In this document: positions 54,963 through 64,000 of the stretch, piece by piece
Position numbering within the stretch: the first letter of the stretch is position 1
How the letters are laid out: the number at the start of each line of letters is the position of its first letter
Assembly (NCBI GenBank): GCA_963971575.1
Contig: OZ020611.1
Span: 62,095,381 to 62,159,380, forward strand
DNA: 64,000 nucleotides
Direction of reading: 5' to 3'
Origin: Liopterus haemorrhoidalis
Lineage: Eukaryota; Arthropoda; Insecta; Coleoptera; Dytiscidae
Translations under genes and position numbers: made by a program
The notes under the pieces: generated by a model
Databases searched by the model: none
What the model saw: only the letters and a program-made list of their open reading frames with translations
What the model was told of the DNA's origin: nothing

Positions 54963-56037
54963 CGAGGTGTGTAAATTAAGTAACCGGACTGGCAACATAG
55001 CGTTTGATCTGGCAACATTTGGGATGCGGGACTTGGTGGGGCAGCAGGTGAGCATGTGATATGCCTTCAATACGAGTTTGAACTCTCTAGAGTAATTTTG
55101 TTGTCCGTAGCGATTTTTTTCGTGAAACAGTTTATTTAGTGCGCTCTAAAAATGAGTGACATTCATTTCGAGCAACGGTGTCCTATCAGGTTTTGCTTCA
55201 GACTTGGGCACAGTGCAACGGAAACTTTTGCAAAACTTCAGCAGGCCTACGGCGACAGTGTTTTGTCAAGAACCAGAGACGGATCTACATACGGGCTAAT
55301 AGGGCTTAAGCCCTGGGCCCCGGATCCGCAAAGGGCCCCAACCTCCTTCTTGTTTGCTCTTCACTTAGATTTGGTAGGTGAGGACCTTTTTTTTGCCCTT
55401 CACTTAGATTTGGTAGGTGAGGACTTTTTTTTTGTTCTTCACTTAGATTTGGGAGGTGAGGACCTTTTTTTTTGCTCTTCACTTAGATTTGGGAGGTGAG
55501 GAACTGTTTTTGTTTTTGCTTTTCACTTATAAAAATATTCAACATAAGTGGAGAGCATGTGTAGGGCCCTTTGGCATTTTTAAGCCCTGGGCCCCCAAAA
55601 AGTTAGATCCGCCACTGTCAAGGACCCAGGTTTTTTGGTGGTTTAAGGCATTTTCAGAAGAAAGAGAGTTGATTGAAGATGAATCACGTAGCGGAAGGCC
55701 TTCATCTTCAAGAAACGATGAAAATGTCAACACAATCCAGGATCTTGTGCGTTCAGATCGTCGGTTCATAGTCAGAATGATCGGGGAAGAGTTGAATTAG
55801 ACTCACACTACCGTTCATCAGATTGTGAACAATGAATTGGGGATGAGAAAAATCTGAAATTTCAGTAATTTCAATAAACGAGTTTTTGGCCAGTAAAAAC
55901 ATTCCTGTGGCTCTTCAACCTCCTTTTTCGCCTGAGTTGAGTCCTTGTGACTTTTTCCTCTTCCCAAGATTGAAAAATCACCTCAAGGGACGTCATTTTG
56001 GGACGTGGCTTCCCAAGAAAGTTATAATAATGACATA
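54963..56037 (+). pseudogene. Deleted mariner transposase, split by a hAT MITE
   Basis: The left TIR starts CGAGGTGTGTAAATTAAG after TA at 54961. ATG 55152 gives MSDIHFEQRCPIRFCFRLGH, then KLQQAYGDSVLS. After the hAT element (55274-55617) it continues QVFWWFKAFSEERELIEDES, GRPSSSRNDENV, DRRFIVRMIGEELN and HTTVHQIVNNELGMRKI. It then jumps to the C-terminal part PVALQPPFSPELSPCDFFLF and LKNHLKGRHFGT. The helix-turn-helix domain is nearly whole. The first two catalytic motifs are deleted and the right end is lost. The same junction ('tttcaataaacgagtttttg') occurs at 58600-59312. Two stop codons also break the frame. Confidence 0.85.
55274..55617. mobile_element. hAT-type MITE inside the mariner transposase
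   Basis: The ends CAGAGACGGATCTA and (minus) CAGTGGCGGATCTA, each followed inside by 'aagccctgggccccc', form the TIR. Target duplication TCAAGAAC (55266-55273) / TCAAGGAC (55618-55625), 7 of 8. The sister mariner at 58697 reads 'ttttgtcaaagacccaggtt' uninterrupted, which is the empty site. The core is about five units of the 39-bp minisatellite ('cttcacttagatttgg...gtgaggac'). Confidence 0.93.
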
Positions 56038-56099
56038 TTTTAGGCCCACTCGCAGAATTTTCTTTGGGACACCTTCTAGGTTTGTCAAGTTTGTTGAGG

Positions 56100-56440
56100 G
56101 AGGATTAGAATTAAACAAAATAAAGATGTACATGTGTACAACACAAGAAATAAGGAAGATTTTTTCATAGCTTGTGTTAGAAAGTAAGCAACTAAGAGCA
56201 GTATTTTTTCTAAAGGTTTGAGTTTGTATAACCAACTTCCTAAGGAAATTAAATATATTGAAAGATACAAATTATGTGAACATCTTTTGAAAAATTTGTT
56301 TGGTTGATTTTTAATACTTATAAACTACATATAAATGTAGTTTATTTTTAGTTTAAATGCTATTTTAATTTCTATTTTCGTATTTTTGATTGCCCACTGT
56401 GCTATTAATAAACTATTTAATTTAATTTAATTAATAATTT
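56100..56440 (+). pseudogene. LINE ORF2 C-terminus and 3' end (CR1/Jockey-like)
   Basis: The plus strand reads VHVYNTRNKEDFFIACVRK, then IFSKGLSLYNQLPKEIKYIE and a stop after KNLFG (56306). 'YNTR....F......T..+SIF.KGL.LYN.LP.E+K' is the usual C-terminal tail of CR1/Jockey ORF2. The 3' region ends in '(tttaatt)n' repeats at 56418-56440. It is strongly 5'-truncated. Confidence 0.65.
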
Positions 56441-56572
56441 TAAGAACACGCGACTAAAAAGATGAAACTGCATTAAGAGGTTCGATGGGCTCCTAGTTGT
56501 AATAAACTCTGATGTAGATTTAAAATATAAGTCGAAAATTTAGTCAAGTTAAAATATTGTTTTAATATCTGA

Positions 56573-56954
56573 GAGTGACGGCGCTAGCTCTTAAAATCTG
56601 GAGGGGCCAGGAAATATTTGAGGAAGGCATCATTTTTATCTTAGGAAGCCGTTATTTTGATAAACAGATGAAAATACAAGTGAAAACCTAGGTACTCATT
56701 TCTAAAACAAGTGGTGACAAAAAAAAGTCCTGACTTCTAAACTACAAGTCATTACCAAAAAAAAGGTACTTACTTCTAAAACAAGTGATAACCTAAAAAA
56801 AAAAGTCCTCACTTCTAAAATACAAGTGATGACAAAAAAAAGGTCCTCACTTCTAAAATATAAGTGATGACCACGATCCTTGTTGCGCATACATTTTTCT
56901 CCAAGCATTTCTGGAGGGGCAACTCCTCCGAACTTCCCGCTAGTGCCGCCACTG
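56573..56954. mobile_element. hAT-type MITE built around the 39-bp minisatellite
   Basis: The left end GAGTGACGGCGCTAGC and the right end (minus CAGTGGCGGCACTAGC) match with three differences. ATATCTGA (56565-56572) and ATTTCTGA (56955-56962) are a 7-of-8 target duplication. Between 56660 and 56875 lie about five units of 'gtcctcacttctaaaataca' with 'agtgatgac' and an A-run. Confidence 0.8.
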
Positions 56955-56964
56955 ATTTCTGACC

Positions 56965-58280
56965 AGTTCGAATCCCATTACTTCCTCATAATATAAAAAA
57001 AATAATCACAGCTGTTAAATACTCTTGCAAAATTTTGTATATGTACGGGAATTCTTATTAATTATTGTCGTAAATCGTAATATATTAGTTATAAATTAAT
57101 TACATAAGTAATAACAGTAATATTTATTTTGATTTCATTGAATAAAATATGGCGTTCTTTCCTTTTATACCATTTGTTCAATTTAAGTATTGTCATAAAC
57201 TGTGTAATAACCTAAATAGATCAATAACAATTGACCTTTAACGCAATGAAGTAAAATACGAGCTAATTAATACGAAAATATTACTCATATATCGTGGAAA
57301 AGACATGGAAAGAATTGGAAACAGATAGATTTTAATTAATTTCAAGTTAAAATGTAATTAATATAGTAATTAATGTCAACCACAGGATTGTACCTGTACT
57401 CTACGAAACTTGACCGAAATTGAATAAATTGTATTAATTACTATTATTATTATTTAGATTATTAAAATACTTAAAGAGTTCCTTTTGGAAAAAGAAGTGC
57501 AGGAAGATCAAATCAACGATTCGTCGATGCAGGGCCATAGATGGACTAGATCGCGCCACGAGGAAAACAATTAAATATCGCCTCCAGGGTCTTCGCGTAA
57601 AGATGTTCAGGGTGTACCCTGATCATAATAATAAACGGACGGCACTTGGGGTCGATTCTAGTAGGTTCCTGCTAGGAGAACGCAGTCTTATGAAAGCTTA
57701 CACATTGGTTTTTCCGGTCAATAATAAAGAAATTAATAAATACGTGATCTTACATTTTCTATTGCAATTTTGGAACTTGCAACATACCTACTGGTAATGG
57801 GTGACCGGACCGAAAACAATACTAAAACATGAGAAAGGCCAGGATTAAACTGAGCAGGATTACTTATTTGAGAGCCTTTTTATATACAATGTTTTAAGTT
57901 TTGCTACTAGGCGCTGACAGGTAAAGGTTATTGCTAGAACTGACTCGCGAACACTAGATATAATTGCCCATGCGAGAAGCATGGACTGCGTAAATCAACG
58001 CCAGCTACCTTCAAGGTTTAACCCTACGACTTACTAATAGCTATCGCAAAATAAAACTTGTCAGGAAATTGGAGGCTCTTGAACTAAAATGGTAAAATTG
58101 GAGAGATCAACATATTCTAAGGATTACTTCCTTTTCGCCTGTACCGCAACCAGCCATAATAGTAGCATTTACTAATCTACTACATAGCCGCTTAAACTGT
58201 TCACCTGAAAGCGTGTTCCATTACATAATTTTGGGAAGTTTATGTTCCTCAACATAAACCGGTGCAGCAAAATTATTGGT
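56965..58280. other. Unassigned spacer
   Basis: A stretch at 57490-57800 has higher GC and an open 64-codon frame (57603-57797) that I do not recognise. No other gene or repeat is seen. Confidence 0.35.
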
Positions 58281-58284
58281 GCAC

Positions 58285-58595
58285 CTACTCACAGTAAAAA
58301 TTGTCATAACTTTGGAAATACTAAACAGATTAGTGTATAAATCGTGTACCAAGTTAGCTGTTGTAGAAATATATAGCTATTGTTACTGATGATTTCAAGA
58401 AAATTTATTCAATTTAAACCGAAATGATGGATTTAGTGTTATTCGCTCGTACATATATAATTATATCTTTGGAACTACTTATCCAATTTTAATAAAACAC
58501 AGCTTAAAAGTAGCTACAGATGGAGAAAATGGCATAAAAATCAAATCAGCAGTAATGAGTTAAATATAAACTGGAAAGATGGATTTTATATCAGT
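58285..58595 (+). repeat. Repeat W, copy 1
   Basis: 'cgtgtaccaagtt', 'gttactgatgatttcaagaa', 'ttttaataaaacacagc' and 'gagatggattttatatcag' occur in the same order at 59325-59660, which ends in a 'gatagacagacagacaaagg' microsatellite. It is a retroposon-like repeat that flanks the mariner on both sides. Confidence 0.55.
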
Positions 58596-58599
58596 AGCT

Positions 58600-59312
58600 T
58601 TTTCTAGTGCGTTCTAAAAATGAGTGACATTCATTCGAGCAACGGTGTGCTATTTGGTTTTGTTTCAGACTTTGCAGCAAGCCTATGGAGACAGTGTTTT
58701 GTCAAAGACCCAGGTTTCTTGGTGGTTTAATACATTTTCAGAAGGGAGTTGATTGAAGTAGAATCACGCATCGGAAGACCTTCATCTTCAAGAACCGATG
58801 AAAATGTCGACAGAATCCGGGATCTTGCGCGTTCAGATCGTCGGTTGACAGTCAGAATGATGGGGGAAGAGTTGAATTTGACTCATACTACCGTTCATCA
58901 GATTTTGACCAATGAATTGGGGATGAGAAAAATCTGCTTGTCAAACAGCAATTTCAATAAACGAGTTTTTGGCTAGCAAAAATATATATTATAAAATATA
59001 AATATTCCTGTGGCTCCTCAGCCTCTTTATTCGCCTGACTTGAATCCTTGTGATGTTTTCCTCTTCCCAAGATTGAAAAATCACCTCAAGGGAAGTCATT
59101 TTGGGACACTCCATAACATTCAAACGTCCGTTACCTACCAGCTGAAAGCTATTCCAGTATCCGGTTCCAGCACTGCTATCAGGATTGGAAGAACGGTCTC
59201 CAGCGCTGTGTGGCTTCCCAAGGAAGTTATTTTGAGGGAGACAATATTGAATTGTAATTCAATTCGAATAAAATAAGAAAATAAAATTAGTTCGGTTACT
59301 TAATATTTGGTA
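58600..59312 (+). pseudogene. Deleted mariner transposase (sister of 54963)
   Basis: From the ATG at about 58619 the frames give QQAYGDSVLSKTQVSWWF and, in the open stretch 58749-58976, GRPSSSRTDENVDRIRDLAR, DRRLTVRMMGEELNLTHTTV and HQILTNELGMRKIC. It then crosses the deletion ('caatttcaataaacgag') to APQPLYSPDLNPCDVFLF, LKNHLKGSHFGTLHNIQTSV and PKEVILRETI. The third catalytic aspartate region (NPCDVF) is visible; the first two are deleted. The right TIR is worn ('agttcggttacttaatattt'), the left TIR missing. Confidence 0.82.
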
Positions 59313-59324
59313 TACATCGTATTT

Positions 59325-59660
59325 GGTACACCTACTGAATAAATTTTCAAAATTCTTTCAATTCTGGTTAGTGTAGAAATCATGTACCAAGTTTGCCAAT
59401 AAAGAAATACATGTTGCCAGTGATAGTTACAAGAAAATGTGTTAAATATAAACAGAAGAGATGGATTTTGTATTAGCAGCGAGCACGAATATCGAAACAG
59501 ATTTTAATAAAACACAGCCGAAAACCTGACCAGATGACGAATCTACAGATAGAAAAAAAAAAAAAACGCATTGAAATCGGATCAATAGTTCTCGAGTAAA
59601 AAGTACATATACGGATAGACAGACAGACAAAGGGACGTTGCCTTTTATATAAATACCTAT
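59325..59660 (+). repeat. Repeat W, copy 2, with microsatellite tail
   Basis: Matches 58285-58595 and continues to 'gatagacagacagacaaagg' and 'gacgttgccttttatataaa'. No coding capacity. Confidence 0.55.
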
Positions 59661-59664
59661 AGAT

Positions 59665-60260
59665 ATAAACGTTCAACAGCAGCAGCGGACAGTTTACGAT
59701 TCATACAAAATTGTAAAAACCAGAAAAGCAAATCACCTCCTTGTGCAAAATTCTTACTAACCCTATCAACCCTAACTTATATTCATTAAATGTGAAATTC
59801 AAAAAATGAAAAATAAAAGGTTGTTAATGAATCTATTGCATGTGTGTTAAGTTTGTTTTAACGGCATCGTTGATCGTGCAACTGCGGGCGAATCGTGAAT
59901 TTGGTCTACACGGCCAAGGCCAGCCACTTCACATTTTAACTTCTATGTGTTTGAAATGTGTCTATAAAATGTAATTGACTTTTTATTCAGATTATCGAAG
60001 ATATTTTCAATAAACAGGATGTGTGAATGTGGGTGAAATTAAGATAGGTAATTAAATGAAAATACTTCCAATTAATAGTCCTAGTGTTAATTCAGTAATA
60101 ACTGTCTGCCAGTGGCACAACTAAATACCCGACAAGCCTGCAATCGAGGTAGGCATGTCATTTAGGGGCCTATCGCATTAATATATGAGTTTCGTTTTTG
60201 ATATATTTCGTATCAGAACCATAAAACAAAACACAGAAAATAATTAAGCATTACAAAGAG
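59665..60260. other. Unassigned spacer with a solo hAT-like end
   Basis: 'cagtggcacaac' at 60111 looks like a hAT terminus without a partner. Nothing else is recognised. Confidence 0.35.
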
Positions 60261-60264
60261 TATA

Positions 60265-61300
60265 AAATAAATTCATAGATGTTAAAGAAGAACATCCAGG
60301 CCGTCCAACCAATGCATGGCAGCTGGAGAGATCTTAGTCAACAATACCGCCAGGAAATCTACGTAGAGGACAATCATTCCTGATATGTTTGACAGTTTGA
60401 GAAGGCGATCAACAATCACTTCTGAGGACGATGATAAACCTCCTTATATAAACCTCCTTATATAAAAAGTTCCATCTACCGTGACCAGTTCTTATGCGAT
60501 TGAGTTTTTTCCACAGGTGTCTAGAATGATCTAAACCAGGATGTTTTTCAGATGCATCAAAAACCATAGCGCCGTTCTTCACTCTTGTCTCGTTCCATAA
60601 ACCATTCCAAGCTGCTTTGGTATCCAAAGATGCTTTAACTTTCTGGTCAATCCAAATAGTCTCTTGATTTTAGTAGTAAGGCAGGAAGAAAGTCTGTCAA
60701 CTTGGCATATACTCACAGTTGGCTGCTTTATCCCATTCATGTTTACTCGCAGATGTTCGTCTAAGTGCTGGGGGCGCTTTATTAGATAACACCAGCAGCC
60801 AAGCAGTGGGTATTAATTTAATAGTAGCCGATATTATCCTAATGTCGTGCAGGTCAGTGTCTATATTCGAGGTGTGAGCGCTATAACTCCAAACCGAAGA
60901 GCAATATGCGGCAACAGAGTACGCCAAGGCTATTCCAGGAGTGCGCAAACTTCTGCTCCCCAAGTAGTACTAGCAAGCTTTGGCAGGATGTTATTCCTGG
61001 TCTTAATTTTTTGTGCAACTTTAATAGCTTGCGGCTTGTAAGTCAACGATCTATCAACAGTTACTCCAAGATAGACTTGTAAAGGGTTATATTTTAGTTC
61101 AGCACCTCGAAACTAACTTCCGGTTTTAGGTTACCCAATCGATTGCTCAGATAAAATGTGCAGCACTCTGATTTCGATCGAGAGAGATAGAAACTGAGAG
61201 ATCATCGCTAAGAATCGCTCCAGCTTTATAAATATCCTTATCTTGAACAGTCAAGGCTAAATCATCAGAATATATAAATTTCGGGCTTTAGTTTCCGGCA
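60265..61300 (-). pseudogene. Jockey-like LINE reverse transcriptase, C-terminal half
   Basis: On the minus strand, KFIYSDDLALTVQDK holds the active-site box (Y-S-D-D, near 61265). It is followed by VYLGVTVDRSLTYKPQAIKV, KIKTRNNILPKLASTTWGAE, LRTPGIALAYSVAAYCSSVW, SAHTSNIDTDLHDIRIIS, WLLVLSNKAPPALRR, HLWKKLNRIRTGHGR and, near 60390, TVKHIRNDCPLRRF. This is the palm-thumb region and C-terminal Cys/His tail of a Jockey-clade ORF2. The two aspartates are intact, but several frameshifts and stops are present and the 5' half is missing. Confidence 0.78.
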
Positions 61301-61304
61301 AATC

Positions 61305-61775
61305 GCTGTTGTAGAGTCGCTTTTTGCCGCTTGTGCTCTTGGATAAAATTGTCAAGGTAACCAAAACAAAATTCTACGGAGGGGGCATCAAATGACGCCA
61401 CTGCTCTATTTTTATTACTTATTAAATACAATATTTTCCACCATTTGTTGAATGCCACTCGGTACACTTGTTCTTTACGAAAATTAAATCGTTTTTACCC
61501 GGAGCACCTATACTGAGAACAGAAACAGATTAAAGATCTCGGCAAAAATAGGTTATCAAGTACAATAACTGTAAGTAGTTTTCACAATAGAACAAAACAG
61601 CTAGAAACATATTTGTAGAATGAAGTTTTACCTACAATTTGTCCCGTGGTACGCAAATATGCGTCGATAGGTTTCATAATGGCGTATATAATGCAATTTG
61701 TTTATTTACAATTGCAAAACAGTTTTTTTACAATTAAAAATATGCTATTAGATAGATAAAAATTCGCTGAAAATT
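61305..61775. other. Unassigned spacer with a solo hAT-like end
   Basis: 'catcaaatgacgccactg' ends at 61402 and looks like a hAT right end without partner. Confidence 0.35.
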
Positions 61776-61779
61776 TTGA

Positions 61780-62085
61780 TATACAGACTGTAACTAATTT
61801 TCGTTTTATATAAGAAACTTGTAAAGATGGTTACACCCCCTTATCCAGGGGCTTCAATTGAAACCCCACTTAAACTTTTAGAATATTTTTTTGAGAAATA
61901 TGTACCTACTTGTTTATATTTTTTCAGACTAACAGTATTGTTCCTATATATGTGTCAAAGATTTGTATAAGCATACCAGATCAACTCTCTAGGTCCAGAC
62001 GTTTGACCACAATTTCTACTGTCCAGACAGAGAGGCGATGGGTGCCGGTATAAAGATTTCTAGGTTTTATCAACGGAATGTTAAA
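61780..62085 (+). repeat. Repeat R, diverged copy
   Basis: 'tgtacctacttgtttatatt', 'ttgtataagcatacca', 'caactctctaggtcc' and 'gtccagacagagagg' follow the block order of the other R copies. Confidence 0.55.
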
Positions 62086-62089
62086 CAGG

Positions 62090-62700
62090 GCTTGTTTTAA
62101 GTACGGATATTGCTATTGTCCATAAGCAACAGCGAAAGGTATGGGGCAAAAGGGGCACATTACAGGGCGCGAGCTTTTAGGGGCGCCAAAACGAGCGCTC
62201 ATATATACCTATTCTAAGTGGCATTTTTTTGGAGGTACCAACAAAATTTTCTGCAAATTATTCAAAACATCATTTTCATCTATGTATATGCATATTTTTA
62301 TAAATAAACAACAAAATAGGATCATTTAAAGGATGTTCTGACAGAGTTTCAAAAATAGTTTTAAATAATTGAAAGAAGAAAATCATCGTTCAGCAGTATT
62401 ATCGTTCAATTACACGAAAAATGCGTCCCTTAGAAGCGGAGTTTTAAAAGTGGGACAGGCTCAAACTCCCGTACGCGCCTCCGTTATATTTTTAACATCT
62501 TTTGTATGAATATATTTGGATAAATTTATTTATTACATATCTGAAAACATTTTATTGTTGATTTTGGTAGCATTACGCAGAACTTATAGGCAATGTTATT
62601 GGTGCCAGACAAGTCTTGACATGTTTATGCAACTATCTAGTGCAATATTGTTCAGTTTGATTTAGGTGTTCGACTGATATAGACGCGTTTTCATAGCACT
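62090..62700. other. Unassigned spacer with hAT-like scraps
   Basis: The minus strand of 62448-62484 ('ggaggcgcgtacgggag' then 'gtttgagcctgtccc') resembles the left end of the element at 2213. No target duplication is found. Confidence 0.3.
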
Positions 62701-62712
62701 GTTTTTGTCACC

Positions 62713-63277
62713 ATGGTAGACGCAGCAAAATCTCAAAGAGCAATAATTTTCTTTTTGTGGAAAGAAGGTGTGAAAACATCAGAAATTATTCAGCGTCTGC
62801 AAGGAGTATTTGGTGAGTCTGCAGAATCCAAAAGTACTGTTTATCGGTGGATCGATCGTTTTAAAACCGGTAGAACATCACTAGAAGACGATCCACGCAA
62901 TGGGCGCCCAAGCACGTCGGTAAATGAAAGAAACATTACTGCTGTCGAAGATCTACTGAAAGAGGACAGGCGAATGACTATTCGTGAAATTAGTGTGCGC
63001 CTAGGGATAGGTACACGACAAGTTCACGACATATTACATGATTGTTTGGGCGTTAGCAAGGTTTCGCCGCGCTGGGTGCCAAGGCTGTTGGCACCAGAAC
63101 AGAAACTCAATTTCAAAGTTCTTTGAGGACGGCTTAAAAAAATTAGTTTATCGTTGGGATAAATGTATTCAGTTAAATGGAGATTATGTTGAAAAACTAC
63201 ATTGTAATATTGACGAAAATTAACAAAATAATAAAAATTATAGCAAAATTCCCAGAATTTTGGAAACATCCCTCGTA
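62713..63277 (+). pseudogene. Deleted mariner transposase, intact N-terminal DNA-binding half
   Basis: From ATG 62713 a 137-codon frame reads VDAAKSQRAIIFFLWKEGVK, then STVYRWIDRFKTGRTSLEDD, GRPSTSVNERNITAVEDLLK, DRRMTIREISVRLGIGTRQV and VSKVSPRWVPRLLAPEQKLN. Both helix-turn-helix motifs and the linker are undamaged. After QKLN the sequence jumps to the C-terminal end FFEDGLKKLVYRWDKCIQLN in another frame. All three catalytic aspartates are gone. A TIR end ('cccagaattttggaaacatccctcg' in part) closes at TA 63276; the left TIR is not found. Because the DNA-binding half is open, it is the best candidate here for a product that could bind mariner ends. Confidence 0.8.
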
Positions 63278-63315
<38 letters not shown>

Positions 63316-63318
63316 TAG
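63278..63318 (+). repeat. (TA)n microsatellite
   Basis: About 40 bases of 'tatatgtatatatat' directly after the mariner right end. Confidence 0.8.
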
Positions 63319-63324
63319 CGTTGT

Positions 63325-63645
63325 CTATATTTTAGCTGTTGAATTATTGAATCCAAAAATGGATTAAAGACTGTTATTCTCTAGTAAATTTGAAATGTTT
63401 CTACGTTTTATTGTTATATTTCTAATAAAATCAATAAAATCTAAAAAAATTACTGAAAATTTAATAAAATTATACAGATTTTTAAAATGATATTTCCTTA
63501 TTTCTGTTGGTATTATTATGCATATGAACATGGGGAGGTTCACGTGCACCCAACCCCCACTTCAGTACGTGCACCTTCGAATAAAAGGGCGCAGTTTGGC
63601 TGACCTTGCCTCGGGCGCCAAAAGAGCTAGCGCCGGCTTTGTTGT
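63325..63645. repeat. Repeat pair Z, copy 2
   Basis: Same block order as 36595-36910, ending in 'gcgccggctttg', a hAT-like terminus. The flanks TTGTCTAT (63322) and TTGTCCAT (63642) could be a worn 8-bp duplication, but the left terminus does not match the right one. Confidence 0.45.
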
Positions 63646-63649
63646 CCAT

Positions 63650-64000
63650 AAGGGAGACAAATATCGAACTGTAGATATCGCGCTATAATGATATTAGTAA
63701 AATTTTTTATGGTATCTCATTGAAAATACATATGACCATAATACCCAAACATTTAAAATAATCTGTTGAACAGATGTGTTAAAGGACATTATCAACGAGA
63801 CAATATTTTACAAGCCAGCAGCCAGCATCTTCGGAGTTTGTATGATCATAGTTAACTAGTCGTGCTACATAATGTATAGAATTACCATAAGCTTAGTAGG
63901 GTACTAGATAGTTACGCCTTTAGTAGCACTTTATAAATATCACGTGTTTTTATTTTTATGGCATGTTCTTGAGACACCATAAAACTACATATGGTATACT
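63650..64000. other. Unassigned spacer
   Basis: Nothing recognised up to the window edge. Confidence 0.4.

Noticed and set aside
57603..57797. 64-codon frame in a slightly GC-richer stretch as a host exon
   Set aside because: No splice-site pair, family signature or extension in neighbouring frames could be recognised.

Overview
The window is strongly AT-rich eukaryotic DNA made almost entirely of old, nested, broken transposable elements. No intact host gene can be supported. The mix of element types (many small hAT elements with 8-bp target duplications, deleted Tc1/mariner transposons, PIF/Harbinger, Helitrons, Jockey/CR1-like and I-like LINEs, one LINE with a restriction-like endonuclease, a tRNA-derived SINE, a possible Penelope-like end) points to an insect or other arthropod. 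The species cannot be named from the sequence. There is no operon structure, ribosome-binding site or CRISPR array.

Layout. 0-4.5 kb: three hAT elements (627-1114, 1522-1999, 3598-4406). The second sits inside a TA-flanked MITE mosaic and the third splits a minus-strand LINE reverse transcriptase. 5.4-10.9 kb: a PIF/Harbinger-like shell with a MADF-domain gene piece, filled by a hAT element (5532-6098), a retroposon-like repeat called X here, and a 3.9-kb Helitron (6485-10364) built largely of a ~291-bp tandem array. 11-16.4 kb: tRNA-derived SINE, a deleted mariner, a CR1/Jockey-like LINE and the endonuclease end of a second LINE type. 16.4-25 kb: repeat R, a region of ATCGATG sub-repeats, a hAT with a 177-codon open C-terminal domain (21132-22484), LINE debris, a perfect-TIR MITE. 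25-40 kb: pogo-like MITE, PIF/Harbinger transposase pseudogene, mariners, an I-like LINE, hAT-in-hAT nesting, a Harbinger element with 50-bp perfect TIRs (35045-35975), a pair of ~400-bp MITEs. 40-54 kb: Helitron remnants, X copies, mariner interrupted by X, a complete-ended Helitron (48996-51083) carrying a hAT, two R copies each beside a tRNA-like sequence, and a second copy of the 3598 hAT element. 54-64 kb: two mariners sharing one internal deletion (one split by a hAT element), a Jockey-like LINE, and another deleted mariner.

Function. The recognisable proteins are all transposition proteins and nearly all have lost catalytic parts. What remains is mostly DNA-binding (mariner helix-turn-helix, MADF) or dimerisation (hAT C-terminal) modules. 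The value of the window lies in its insertion chronology: several insertions can be checked against an uninterrupted relative in the same window. The most unusual structures are the higher-order organisation of the Helitron satellite array and a ~39-bp minisatellite shared by hAT-like elements with different termini.
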